Part shown: positions 35,934 to 48,078 of the stretch, one piece after another
How positions within the stretch are numbered: the stretch's first letter is position 1
Layout of the letters: each line of letters opens with the position of its first letter
Translations under genes and position numbers: made by a program
Notes under the pieces: model-generated
The model's input: the letters and a program-made list of their open reading frames with translations, nothing else
Databases searched by the model: none
What the model was told of the DNA's origin: nothing
DNA from: Blastococcus sp. MG754426
GTDB lineage: Bacteria; Actinomycetota; Actinomycetes; Mycobacteriales; Geodermatophilaceae
Reading direction: 5' to 3'
Length of the DNA stretch: 64,000 bases
Assembly: GCF_021699055.1 (NCBI RefSeq)
Contig: NZ_SSXC01000001.1
Coordinates: 1 to 64,000 of the forward strand

Positions 35934-37180
35934 GGGGCCGCATCACCCTGCTGGTGGCCGCGACGACCTCGGTGGTCCTGCTCGCCTTCCTCCTCCCCGC
36001 CGCGTCGCTGGTCGCCCGGGTCGCCGAGGCGCGGGCCCTGGACGCGGGTCAGGCGCAGCTGCAGTTCCTGCTGCCGTCGGTGGGTCTCGAGGACCGGGAC
36101 CGGGTCGCCGCGGACCTGGCGGGGTTGACCGGGGCGACACGGCTGGGGGTGCTCTGGACCGACGGGACCACCTGGCTCGGCGAGCCGGGCAGCACGACGA
36201 GCCCGCCCGCCAGCCCGGTGGTCGACGAGTCGGCTGCGGGGACGCGCCTGGTCCAGCCGGTGGACCGTCCCGACGGGACGGCGGTCATCGAGGTGCTCGT
36301 GCCCTCCGAGCAGCTGCGGGCGGGCGTCGCCCGCACCTGGGCGGTGCTGACCGGGCTGGGCATCGCGCTGCTCGGGCTGGCGCTCGTGGTCGCGGACCGG
36401 TTGGCCCGCTCGCTCACCCGCCCGGTGACCGATCTGGCGTCCACCGCGCACCGGCTCGGCGGCGGCGACCTGACCGCGCGCGCCACCGTCGCAGGCCCGC
36501 CGGAGGTGCGCGAGGTGGGCGAGGCGGTGAACCGGCTGGCCGACCGGATCGGCGAGCTCCTGCTGGCCGAGCGCGAGGCCGCGGCCGACCTGGCGCACCG
36601 GCTGCGCACACCGCTGACCGCCCTGCGGCTGGATGCGGAGGGGCTCCCCGCGGCCGAGCGCGCCCGGATCCGGGACGACGTCGACGCGCTGGGCCGCACC
36701 GTGGACGCGGTGATCGCCGAGGCCCGCCGCCCGCTGCGGGAAGGGCTCGGTACGGGCTGCGACGCCTCCACGGTGGTGACCGACCGGGTCGCCTTCTGGT
36801 CGGTGCTCGCCGAGGACGAGGGACGCGCCCTCCGGTTCACCGGGAGTTCCGGGGCGCTCCCGGTGCGGGTGCCCGCCGACGACCTCGCGGCCGCCGTCGA
36901 CGCGCTGCTGGGCAACGTCTTCCAGCACACGCCCGAAGGCACCCCCGTGGGCGTGGAGGTCCGGGTGCGGGAGGGCGGCGGGGCGCTGGTCACGGTCGCC
37001 GACGGTGGACCGGGGCTGGACGCCGCGGAGCTGCTCGCCCGCGGGCGCAGCGGCGGCGGCTCCACCGGGCTCGGCCTCGACATCGCCCGGCGGACGGCCG
37101 AGGCCTCCGGCGGACGGCTGCACGTGTCGTCCTCGCCGGCCGGGACGCGGGTGACCCTGGACCTGGCCCCGCCCTCCTGA
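35930..37180 (+). CDS. sensor histidine kinase
   Basis: The 416-residue kinase has two membrane helices (about 7-28 and 137-155) flanking an extracytoplasmic sensor of about 105 residues, a HAMP domain, the phospho-accepting His223 in DLAHRLRTPLTAL, and an ATPase domain with N-box LLGNVFQHTPEG and G-boxes DGGPGLD and GGSTGLGLDIARR. GTG 35930 overlaps the regulator stop. It forms a classic two-component pair with the upstream gene. Its stop abuts the convergent small gene in the palindrome TGATCA. Confidence 0.94.
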   Translation: MRGRITLLVAATTSVVLLAFLLPAASLVARVAEARALDAGQAQLQFLLPSVGLEDRDRVAADLAGLTGATRLGVLWTDGTTWLGEPGSTTSPPASPVVDESAAGTRLVQPVDRPDGTAVIEVLVPSEQLRAGVARTWAVLTGLGIALLGLALVVADRLARSLTRPVTDLASTAHRLGGGDLTARATVAGPPEVREVGEAVNRLADRIGELLLAEREAAADLAHRLRTPLTALRLDAEGLPAAERARIRDDVDALGRTVDAVIAEARRPLREGLGTGCDASTVVTDRVAFWSVLAEDEGRALRFTGSSGALPVRVPADDLAAAVDALLGNVFQHTPEGTPVGVEVRVREGGGALVTVADGGPGLDAAELLARGRSGGGSTGLGLDIARRTAEASGGRLHVSSSPAGTRVTLDLAPPS

Positions 37181-37351
37181 TCAGGCCGGTTCGGGGACCC
37201 CGCCCGGGTCGCCACCGGGGTCGTCGGGCGAGGGCTCGACCGGCGCGGGCGGCAGCGTGTCGGGCGTGTCCGGCGAGAGCTCGCCCGGGTCGTCGGGCAC
37301 GGGCTCGCCGGGGTCGAGCGGGCGGTCGGGCTCCGGGATCGGGGTGACCAT
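37181..37351 (-). CDS. small Pro/Asp/Glu-rich protein, possible gene
   Basis: A 56-codon frame from ATG 37351 encodes a low-complexity acidic peptide (MVTPIPEPDRPLDPGEPVPD and similar PxD/PxE units). No domain or membrane segment is visible. Similar short acidic Pro-rich frames occur in high-GC genomes and may be real or spurious. It faces the LCP gene divergently and converges on the histidine kinase. Confidence 0.4.
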   Translation of the reverse strand: MVTPIPEPDRPLDPGEPVPDDPGELSPDTPDTLPPAPVEPSPDDPGGDPGGVPEPA

Positions 37352-37419
37352 GCGCCCAGTCAACAGCGCCGGTGCCCGGTCGGCACCTCGCGGACGCTCC
37401 CCGGGCGGGCCGACCTGGC

Positions 37420-37425
37420 TACGAT
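37420..37425 (+). promoter_or_regulatory. possible -10 box of the LCP gene
   Basis: TACGAT matches the actinobacterial TANNNT -10 pattern, about 64 bp ahead of the proposed LCP start, in the divergent gap after position 37351. There is no recognisable -35. Confidence 0.35.
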
Positions 37426-37488
37426 CGGGCCGGTCAGAGGCGCATCCACGCCCCCGTCGCGGGGCCGACCGGCGTGAGCGAGGAACCA

Positions 37489-39003
37489 GTGGGCCGAGAC
37501 CGCGACCAGCAGGGCGCCCGGCCGCTCCCCCCGCGCCTGGACCCCCGCGCCGGCGGTCGCCCGCGTCCCCGGACCGGGTCCAGCGCGGCCGGGCTGCGGG
37601 AGCAGGGCGGCCGCCGCCGGCTCGTGACCGGCAGCCGTGTGGTCGCCGGGCTGCTGTCGGTGCTGCTGCTCGCGGGCTCGGGCTGGGGCTGGTACCTCGG
37701 CCAGGTCGCCGACGCGACGGTGAACCGCACCGACGCCATCCCCACCGAGGGCAACGACGGCGACGGCGAGGCGATGAACCTGCTGCTGGTCGGCAACGAC
37801 AGCCGCAGCAACCTCACCGAGGAGCAGCTGGCCGAGCTCCAGGCCGGCACCGACTCCGGCATCAACACCGACACGATCATCCTGGTGCACGTGCCCGCCG
37901 ACGGGTCGCGTGCCTCGTTCGTCTCGTTCCCGCGCGACTCCTGGGTGGAGATCCCGGGCTACGGCGAGGACAAGCTCAACGCCGCCTACGCCTACGGCTA
38001 CACCGACGCCGACGCCCGGAGCGAGGCCGCCCGCGAGGCGGCCGGGGCGCAGCTGCTGGTCCGGACGATCAGCCGGCTCACCGGGCTGCAGATCGACCAC
38101 TACGCCGAGGTGGACCTGCTGGGCTTCTTCGAGCTCTCCAGCGTCGTGGGCGGCGTCGAGGTGAACCTCTGCGACGCCGTCGACGACCGCGAGTGGTCCG
38201 GTGCGTACTTCCCGGCCGGCCCGCAGACGATCAGCGGCGCCGACGCGCTGAAGTTCGTCCGCCAGCGGCACGGCCTCCCAGGAGGTGACTTCGACCGCAT
38301 CGTCCGCCAGCAGGTGTTCATCGCCGGCGTGCTGCGCAAGATGCTCTCCCAGGACGTGCTGCTCGACCTCGGCAAGCAGCGCGAGCTCGTGCAGGCCGCC
38401 GCGGAGTCGCTCACGGTGGACGAGGACCTGGACCTGCTGCGGCTCGCCGAGCAGATGCAGTCGGTGACCACGGGCAGCATCGAGTTCCAGACCGTGCCCA
38501 ACCTCGGGATCGACCGGGAGGGTGCCGCCTCGATCGTCCGGCTGGAGGACGAGGCGACGCTCGAGCGCTTCTTCGCCGAGCTCTCGTCCGAGCCCGAGGA
38601 GGCCCCCGCCGAGGAAGCGGTGCCGCCGGAGGCCGCCGACCCCGCCGACGTCCCGGTCGCGGTCTTCAACGGATCGGGCACGAGCGGCCTGGCGGCCGAC
38701 GCGCAGGCCGAGCTCGAGGAGGGTGGCTTCCCCGTCGTCTCCACCGGCAACGCCGACAGCTCCGGCTACGAGCAGACCGAGATCCGGCACGCCGCGGGCG
38801 ACGAGGCGCTGGCCGCCGCGCTGGCCGCCGTCGTCCCCGGCGCCGTCGTCCGGCTCGTCGACGACGCCGCGCCGGGCACCGTGCAGCTGGTCCTGGGCGC
38901 GGACTTCAACGGCATCGGCCAGGCCGTGACCGCCCAGCCGCCGTCGGCACCGGCCGAGGGCGAGGGCGCCCGCACCGCCGCCGACACCGGCTGCATCAAC
39001 TGA
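37489..39003 (+). CDS. LCP (LytR-CpsA-Psr) family wall-polymer ligase
   Basis: The 504-residue protein has a basic, Pro-rich cytoplasmic tail, one membrane helix (about 50-68, VVAGLLSVLLLAGSGWGWYL), an LCP domain (about 95-340) with VGNDSRSN, FVSFPRDSWVEIPGYG, KLNAAYAYG and the Arg-rich KFVRQRHGLPGGDFDRIVRQ, and a C-terminal LytR_C domain (about 400-480, DVPVAVFNGSGTSGLAADAQ). LCP enzymes attach teichoic acids, arabinogalactan or similar polymers to peptidoglycan. GTG 37489 is preferred because GAGGAA lies just upstream; GTG 37474 and a frame open to 37372 are alternatives. Confidence 0.93.
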   Translation: MGRDRDQQGARPLPPRLDPRAGGRPRPRTGSSAAGLREQGGRRRLVTGSRVVAGLLSVLLLAGSGWGWYLGQVADATVNRTDAIPTEGNDGDGEAMNLLLVGNDSRSNLTEEQLAELQAGTDSGINTDTIILVHVPADGSRASFVSFPRDSWVEIPGYGEDKLNAAYAYGYTDADARSEAAREAAGAQLLVRTISRLTGLQIDHYAEVDLLGFFELSSVVGGVEVNLCDAVDDREWSGAYFPAGPQTISGADALKFVRQRHGLPGGDFDRIVRQQVFIAGVLRKMLSQDVLLDLGKQRELVQAAAESLTVDEDLDLLRLAEQMQSVTTGSIEFQTVPNLGIDREGAASIVRLEDEATLERFFAELSSEPEEAPAEEAVPPEAADPADVPVAVFNGSGTSGLAADAQAELEEGGFPVVSTGNADSSGYEQTEIRHAAGDEALAAALAAVVPGAVVRLVDDAAPGTVQLVLGADFNGIGQAVTAQPPSAPAEGEGARTAADTGCIN

Positions 39004-39013
39004 GGGGCGGCCC

Positions 39014-40095
39014 TCAGGCGACGACGCGGCCGCGCAGGACGGTGCGCTGCGGTCGCTGCAGCGCGTCGAGGTCGGCGCGCGGATCGGTCTCGTAGACGAC
39101 GACGTCGGCCGTCGCCCCCTCCTCGATGCCGCGCAGGCCCAGCCACTCCCGCGCCCGCCACGAGCCGGCGGCCAGCGCCGCCTCGGCCGGGAGGCCCGCC
39201 TGGCACAGCGCCCGGATCTCGTCGGCGATGACGCCGTGGTCGATGCCGCCGCCGGCGTCGGTGCCCGCGTACACCGGGACGCCCGCCTCGAACGCGGCCC
39301 GCACGACGGCGCCCGAGTTCGCGTACAGCCGCCGCATCGTGCTGGCGTAGCTCGGGAACTTCTTCTCCCCCGCCGCGGCGAAGCCCGGGAAGTTCTCCAC
39401 GTTGACCAGCGTGGGGACGACGGCGGTCCCGCGGCGGGCCATCTCGCCGATGAGCTCCTCGGTGAGCCCCGTGCCGTGCTCGATGCAGTCGATGCCGGCC
39501 TCGATCAGCGCGGGCAGCGCGTCGGTGCCGAAGGTGTGCGCGGTGACCCGGGCACCCTCCTCGTGCGCGGCGGCGATCGCCGCGGCGACGACGTCGGCCG
39601 GCCACTCGGGCGCCAGGTCGCCGACCGAGCGGTCGATCCAGTCGCCGACGAGCTTCACCCAGCCGTCGCCGCGGCGGGCCTGCACGCGGGTCTGCTCGAC
39701 CAGGTCCTCGGGCTCGATCTCGACGCCGAGCCCGGGGATGTACCGGCGGGTGCGGGCGATGTGCCGCCCGGCCCGGATGATCGTCGGCAGCTCGGGGTCG
39801 CCGTCCAGCTCCCGGGTGTCGACGGGCGAGCCGCAGTCGCGCAGCGCCAGCACCCCGGCGTCCCGCTCGGTCAGCGCCTGCTGGCGCGCGTGGGCGAGGT
39901 CCTCGACGTGCCCGCCGCCGCGGGCGATGCCGACGTGGCAGTGCGCGTCGACCAGGCCGGGCAGCAGCCAGCCGCCGCGGCTGACCGTCTCCGCGCCCGG
40001 GACCGGCTCGAAGGTGAACCGCCCGTCACGGACCCAGACGTCGCGGTGCTCCCCCTCGGGCAGCACCACACCGGAGAGGTGCAGGGCGGGGGCGC

Positions 40096-40099
<4 letters not shown>
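39014..40099 (-). CDS. metal-dependent amidohydrolase
   Basis: The 361-residue protein has the amidohydrolase-superfamily ligands: DAHCHVG at the first strand, Lys in GDGWVKLVGDW, His in ARVTAHTFG and IEHGTGL, and Asp in VYAGTDAGGGIDHG. The substrate is unknown; imidazolonepropionase- and prolidase-like relatives are possible. GTG 40099 overlaps the ffh stop as GTGA, and the same ffh-amidohydrolase link exists in mycobacteria (recalled), so the coupling is old although no functional link to SRP is obvious. Confidence 0.92.
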
Positions 40100-41670
<1,571 letters not shown>

Positions 41671-41861
41671 AGCACGTCCTCGTCAGAGCTCGTGGCGCGG
41701 CCCGCCGGCCCGACGACCGGCGACACGGCGACGGGCCCGGCCGTGCCGGGCCCTCGCGCCTCCTGACCCCCAGCGTATCCACCCGGTGGCCGGGCGGCCG
41801 CCACCGCGAGGCGTGCGGGGGTGGGTGAGCCGTACCCGGCGGGTCGATGGGAGCGCCGGGC

Positions 41862-42197
41862 TCAGGGGCGGTGCCCGGCCCCCTCGCCGCCCGCGCCGTC
41901 CAGGACGAGCGCCAGGAAGTCGCCGATCCGGACGTGCCGCTCCAGGTCGTGGCGGAACCGCCCGTGCCCCACCACGGTGTAGCGGTTGCGCCGGCCGATC
42001 CGCTCCCGGACCACGTACCCGGCGCGCTCGAGGTCGCCGACGATCATCTGGACGGCCCGCTCGGTGATGCCGACCCGGGCCGCGACGTCCCGCATCCGGA
42101 CGTCGGGGTCGGCGGCCAGGCTGACGAGCACGTGCCCGTGGTTGGACAGGAAGGTCCACCCCGCCCCGCCACCCGTCACGTCCGGGACCTCACGCAT
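41862..42197 (-). CDS. winged-helix (MarR-like) transcription regulator
   Basis: The 111-residue protein has a winged helix-turn-helix: FLSNHGHVLVSLAADPDVRM, RDVAARVGITERAVQMIVGD (recognition helix) and LERAGYVVRERIGRRNRYTV (wing). There is no sensor domain beyond a C-terminal dimerisation-type helix (FRHDLERHVRIGDFLALVLD). It is divergent from the baeRF-type gene, with only 53 bp between the starts and a palindrome in the gap, so it probably regulates itself and its neighbour. Confidence 0.88.
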   Translation of the reverse strand: MREVPDVTGGGAGWTFLSNHGHVLVSLAADPDVRMRDVAARVGITERAVQMIVGDLERAGYVVRERIGRRNRYTVVGHGRFRHDLERHVRIGDFLALVLDGAGGEGAGHRP

Positions 42198-42215
42198 GCG
42201 CCCATCACCGCTCCC

Positions 42216-42250
42216 TTGCCATGCGCATTTGATTTCGCATACCGTACTTC
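42216..42250 (+). promoter_or_regulatory. promoter with overlapping palindrome for the baeRF-type gene
   Basis: TTGCCA (42216-42221) and TACCGT (42240-42245) form a -35/-10 pair with an 18-bp spacer; the GTG start at 42251 lies five bases after the -10, so the transcript would be leaderless. The spacer carries ATGCG (42221-42225) and CGCAT (42236-42240), an inverted repeat separated by 10 bases (whole element ATGCGCATTTGATTTCGCAT), well placed to be the operator of the divergent HTH protein. Confidence 0.55.
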
Positions 42251-43432
42251 GTGCGAGGGGAGTACCCGACGCGCAGGACGCAGCCGCTGCCCGTCAGTCC
42301 CGGCCTCGGCCCGGGCACGGCCGGTCCCACCGGGACCGGGGGAGACCTCGCCGCAGCCCGGGAGACGCCCGTGCCGTCACTGGCCCCCACGCCCGCCGCC
42401 CGCGTGACCTGGCCCTCCCCCGGCCAGGTGCTCCTGCTCCAGTCGGTCCGCGCGGATCCCTGCATCAGCGTCCTGGCCTCGACCACGCCGGCGCCCCGCA
42501 TGACCGACACCGACCTGCGGCGGCTCCGCCGGTTGGTCGACGACGCCGCTGGGCGCCTGGCGGGGGACGGCACACCCGACCCCCACCTGCTGAGGGCGGC
42601 CCTCGACGAGGTGGTCGCCGGCGTCGCGCGGCAGGCGACCGGGTCCGCGATCGCCCTCTACGTCAGCCCGCACCTGCGCGAGGTGGTCCGGCTCCCGGTA
42701 CCCGTCCCCGACCGCGTGGTGGTCGACCGCACCTTCGCCACCCGCGACCTCGTGCGCGCCCTGCACCGGACACCCCAGCACGTCGTCCTGCTGCTGAGCG
42801 AGGCCGAGGCCCGCCTCGTGGTGGGGGTGGCCGACGACCTGCGCCCGCCGCCGCGCACCTCGTTCCCCCTCACCGCGGAGACCGCGCCGCTCGACGCGTT
42901 CCTCCGCCGGGTGGACGAGGCGCTGGGCACCTACCTGCGGCTGCACCCCGCGCCGCTGGTGCTGGTGGGCGCCGAACGGGTCGTCGGGCGGTTCCGCCGG
43001 CAGTCCCGGAACACCGCCCGCCTGGCCGGCACGGTGGACGCGAACCTCACCCGGGCCCCCGTGACCGCCCTCGTGCCCCGGATCAGGGAGGTGCTCGAGG
43101 CCTACCTCCGCTCCCGGCAGGACGAGGCGCTGGAGCACCTGGACCGGCGGCGGTCGCGGCACGCCGTGGTGGAGGGCATCGACGCCTGCTGGCTGGCCGC
43201 GCGGCGGGAACGCCCGGAGATGCTCGCCGTCGAGGAGGGCTTCACCCACGCCGCCCGGCTCAGCCCCGACGGCGACTTCCTCACCCCGGCCGACGACGTC
43301 GAGCACCCGGACGTGGTCGACGACGTCGTCGACGAGCTGATCGAGACGGTGCTGCTGCGCGGCGGGTGGATCGCCTTCGTCGACGACGGGGCGCTCGCCC
43401 GCTCCGGCCGGGTGGCGCTCACCGTCCGCTGA
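42251..43432 (+). CDS. baeRF-family (eRF1-like) protein, possible ribosome-associated factor
   Basis: The 393-residue protein resembles bacterial homologues of archaeal/eukaryotic release factors (baeRF, often mis-annotated as chemotaxis protein): QVLLLQSVRADPCISVLAST, IALYVSPHLREVVRLPVPVP, HVVLLLSEAEARLVVGVADD and a C-terminal HPDVVDDVVDELIETVLLRG segment. The catalytic GGQ of true release factors is absent. Some baeRF proteins (Balon) bind the ribosomal A site during hibernation, so a ribosome-protection role is possible but inferred. GTG 42251 follows a leaderless-type promoter; GTG 42371 is an alternative. Confidence 0.75.
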   Translation: MRGEYPTRRTQPLPVSPGLGPGTAGPTGTGGDLAAARETPVPSLAPTPAARVTWPSPGQVLLLQSVRADPCISVLASTTPAPRMTDTDLRRLRRLVDDAAGRLAGDGTPDPHLLRAALDEVVAGVARQATGSAIALYVSPHLREVVRLPVPVPDRVVVDRTFATRDLVRALHRTPQHVVLLLSEAEARLVVGVADDLRPPPRTSFPLTAETAPLDAFLRRVDEALGTYLRLHPAPLVLVGAERVVGRFRRQSRNTARLAGTVDANLTRAPVTALVPRIREVLEAYLRSRQDEALEHLDRRRSRHAVVEGIDACWLAARRERPEMLAVEEGFTHAARLSPDGDFLTPADDVEHPDVVDDVVDELIETVLLRGGWIAFVDDGALARSGRVALTVR

Positions 43433-43438
43433 CGGCCG

Positions 43439-43630
43439 TCAGGCGGCGCGGCGGGCCCCCGTGCCGGTGGCACCGGCGAGCACGTCGCCGACCACCAGCG
43501 CCGCGCCGCAGTCGGCGCACGCCCACTCGGGGCACTCGCCACCGTCCTCGGTGTGGCCGTCGGCGCACGGCGGCTGCACGAAGTCGCGGTCGTCCCCGCA
43601 GGACGGGCAGGGCCAGTGGCGGCTGTCCAC
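43439..43630 (-). CDS. small zinc-ribbon protein
   Basis: A 63-residue frame starts at GTG 43630 with a strong GAGAGGAG site seven bases upstream. It encodes VDSRHWPCPSCGDDRDFVQP, then further cysteines and histidine (PPCADGHT, CPEWACADCGAAL), suggesting one or two zinc ribbons. The Cys pairs are CPSC and CADC. It ends 6 bp from the convergent baeRF-type gene and lies downstream of glnD. No function is known. Confidence 0.75.
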   Translation of the reverse strand: MDSRHWPCPSCGDDRDFVQPPCADGHTEDGGECPEWACADCGAALVVGDVLAGATGTGARRAA

Positions 43631-43713
43631 GAGCAGGCTCCTCTCGGCCGGTGGGACCGGTCCGTCCCGATCCACGCCGACCGTCGCACGGACCTCCGAC
43701 AGAACCGGGTAGC

Positions 43714-46086
43714 TCAGGACGGCGTGTCGGTCCCCACGGCCACCGCCGGGCCACGGGTGGCCGCGACGAGCGCGGCATCCACCCGCTCGCGCTGCCCCTG
43801 GTCCACCGGGGAGCCCGAGGGGTTGGCGACGTAGAAGCAGTCGACCGCGTCGCCCCCCAAGGTCTCGATGCGGGCCGACGTGACGTCGAGCCCCTCCGCC
43901 GCGATCGCTGCGGTCAGCCGGTAGAGCAACCCCGCCCGGTCCCCCGCCCGCACCTCGACGATGCCGGTGGCGCGACCGCTCACCTCGTGGTTGTGCCAGG
44001 AGATGCGCGGCGGCGCCGACCGGGCCTCCTCGCGGTAGTCGGCCTCCCGCTGGCGCAGCCGCTCGGCCAGCCGGAGCGTGCCCTCGAGCGCGGCCCGCAC
44101 GCCGTCGGCCAGGATCTCGGGCACCGGCGCCCGGCCGAACCGCGGGCGCACCGAGTACACGCCGGTCGCGTACCCGTCGGCCACGGTCATCTTCGCCGCC
44201 CGCACGTCGAGCTGGTTGAGCGCGAGCACGCCGGCGCAGGTGCTGAGCAGGCCGGGCCGGTCGGGGGCGCCGATCGTGACCTGCTGCCCGTCGGCCACCT
44301 CCTCGATCGCGACGGTCACGCCCCGCGTCGCACCCGGGAGCCCGGGCACCTGCACCGTCGCCTGGGCGCGGGGCGCCGGGTGCAGCACGGGTTCGGGCGC
44401 CGGCAGCGGGGTGCCGCCGAGCTCGGCCTGCACCCGGGCGACCAGCGCCGCCACCAGGTGCGCCTTCCACGGCGACCACGCCGACGCGCTCGTCGCCGCG
44501 CCGTCGGCCTGGGCCAGCGCGTGCAGCAGCTGGAGCACCGAGGGGTCGCGCCCGATGGTGGCGGCCACCCGCTCGATGGTGGCCGGGTCGTCGATGTCCC
44601 GCCGGGTCGCCGTCGCCGGGAGGAGCAGGTGGTGGCGCACCAGGGTGCCCAGCGTCGCGACGTCGGCCTCGGCGAAGCCCATCCGCGCGCCGATCGCGGC
44701 CGCGATCGGCTCCCCCACCACGCTGTGGTCGCCGGGCCAGCCCTTGCCGATGTCGTGCAGCAGCGAGGCCACCAGCAGCAGGTCGGGCCGGTCGACGTCG
44801 CGGGTCAGCTCGGAAGCGGCCGCGGCGGCCTCGACGAGGTGCCGGTCGACGGTGAACCGGTGCCACGGATGCCGCTGCGGCAGCGAGCGGACCCGGTCCC
44901 ACTCCGGCAGCAGCCGGGCCAGCAGGCCCTCCTGGTCCAGCTGCTCCAGCACCGGCACCGCGGACCGGCCGCTGGCCAGCACGCGCAGGAAGGACCACCG
45001 CGCCTCGGCCGGCCACGGCTCGGGCATCGGCGGGCTGTGCACCGCCAGCACCTTGAGCGTGTACGGCGAGAGCAGCAGGTCGGCCCGCGCCGCGGCCGCC
45101 GCGGCCCGCAGCACCAGCCCCGGATCGGCGGCGGGGCGGGCGTCCCGCGCGAGGACCACCTCGTCCCCCTGCCGGACGACGCCCTCGGCCAGCGGCTCGC
45201 GGCGCACCCGGCGGTAACGGCCGCGGGGGCGGCGGACCAGCCCGGCCTCCACCCGCCGCCAGGTCTCGTCGGCGACGAAGGCCAGCCGCCGGCCGGCCAG
45301 GCTGACCTCGCGCAGCAGCGCGTCCTCGTCGGCAAGCCCCAGCGCAGCGGCGATCGCCCGCTGCTCCTGGCGCACCAGGACGTCGGCCGCCCGCCCGGAC
45401 CGCCGGCGCAGCTCGTCGCGCACGTCCAGGAGGAATCCGTAGGCCTGCTCGACCTCGGCGGCGGGCTCGTCGGCGAGCTGGGCGGCGGCGGCCGCGCGCA
45501 GCACCTGCCCCTCGCGCAGGCCGCCGTAGGCCTCCTTGAGGTCGGGCTCGAGCAGGAAGGCGAGCTCGCCGAGCCGGCGGGCGCGGTCCCGGCGCAGGTC
45601 GCGCAGCTGGGGCAGCAGCCGGGCGGCGTGCTGGCGCCAGCTGGCCAGCGTCGCCGTGCGCAGCCGGGCGGCGAGCGCCGCGTCACCGGCGACCAGCCGC
45701 GCGTCCAGGAGCCCGAGCCCGGCCTTCACGTCGGTCGAGGCGACACCGACCGCCTCGGCGACCGACCGCACCGAGTGGTCCAGCCGCAGGCCGGCGTCCC
45801 AGACGGGGTACCAGAGCGCGTCGGCGACGGCGGCGACCTCCGGCCGGTCCTCGTGCACCAGCACCAGGTCCAGGTCGCCGTGCGGCGGCAGCTCCCGGCG
45901 GCCGAGGCTGCCGACGGCGACGAGCGCGAGGCCGTCGGTGCCCGTTCGGGGCGGCGGCCCCCCGCGCCGGGCGCGGGCGGGCGGGGTACCCCCCACGGCG
46001 TCCGCCAGCAGCCCGGCGAGCCACGCGTCCAGGGCCTCGACCCGCTCCGCGCGGGGCAGCTCCTCCAGCGCCTCGGTGTCCAGCAC
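43714..46086 (-). CDS. glnD: PII uridylyltransferase / uridylyl-removing enzyme
   Basis: The 790-residue enzyme has a nucleotidyltransferase domain (AVGSLGRRELPPHGDLDLVL), a GlnE/UTase helper region, an HD hydrolase domain (LLHDIGKGWPGDHS) and two C-terminal ACT domains (TIGAPDRPGLLSTCAGVLAL and VEVRAGDRAGLLYRLTAAIA). It modifies PII in response to glutamine; in actinobacteria the modification is usually adenylylation of PII. GTG 46086 follows GAGGGGG closely; GTG 46140 is an alternative. It ends the amtB-glnB-glnD operon. Confidence 0.95.
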   Translation of the reverse strand: MLDTEALEELPRAERVEALDAWLAGLLADAVGGTPPARARRGGPPPRTGTDGLALVAVGSLGRRELPPHGDLDLVLVHEDRPEVAAVADALWYPVWDAGLRLDHSVRSVAEAVGVASTDVKAGLGLLDARLVAGDAALAARLRTATLASWRQHAARLLPQLRDLRRDRARRLGELAFLLEPDLKEAYGGLREGQVLRAAAAAQLADEPAAEVEQAYGFLLDVRDELRRRSGRAADVLVRQEQRAIAAALGLADEDALLREVSLAGRRLAFVADETWRRVEAGLVRRPRGRYRRVRREPLAEGVVRQGDEVVLARDARPAADPGLVLRAAAAAARADLLLSPYTLKVLAVHSPPMPEPWPAEARWSFLRVLASGRSAVPVLEQLDQEGLLARLLPEWDRVRSLPQRHPWHRFTVDRHLVEAAAAASELTRDVDRPDLLLVASLLHDIGKGWPGDHSVVGEPIAAAIGARMGFAEADVATLGTLVRHHLLLPATATRRDIDDPATIERVAATIGRDPSVLQLLHALAQADGAATSASAWSPWKAHLVAALVARVQAELGGTPLPAPEPVLHPAPRAQATVQVPGLPGATRGVTVAIEEVADGQQVTIGAPDRPGLLSTCAGVLALNQLDVRAAKMTVADGYATGVYSVRPRFGRAPVPEILADGVRAALEGTLRLAERLRQREADYREEARSAPPRISWHNHEVSGRATGIVEVRAGDRAGLLYRLTAAIAAEGLDVTSARIETLGGDAVDCFYVANPSGSPVDQGQRERVDAALVAATRGPAVAVGTDTPS

Positions 46087-46186
46087 GACTCCCCCTCGGT
46101 ACGGCCCGGATGGAAAGGCGCCGGCCGGGGGGCGGGCCACCCCACCACCCCGGCCGACGCCGTTGAGCTACGCGCGGAGCGCTCGC

Positions 46187-47938
<1,752 letters not shown>

Positions 47939-47956
47939 TCACCGTGCCGGGCGCGT

Positions 47957-47995
47957 GTTTCCGGCGATGTCGGCGCCGCGTTTCACGGGCGTGAA
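47957..47995 (-). promoter_or_regulatory. candidate GlnR box upstream of amtB
   Basis: Reading toward amtB, the site runs TTCAC, 6 bases, GAAAC, 6 bases, CCGAC, 7 bases, GAAAC. This closely follows the actinobacterial GlnR pattern (GTNAC-n6-GAAAC repeated), with one extra base in the second half. The two GAAAC elements are at 47984-47980 and 47961-47957. A palindrome CGGTGTTCACCG lies next to it at 47933-47944. GlnR is known to control amtB-glnB-glnD in actinomycetes. Confidence 0.5.
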
Positions 47996-48078
47996 CTCCT
48001 CGCCGCGTGTCCCGCCGTCACGTTGCATCCGTGTTGCGCGCCCGCCCGGAGCCCTCCCTCACCCACCGATCGCGGGGA

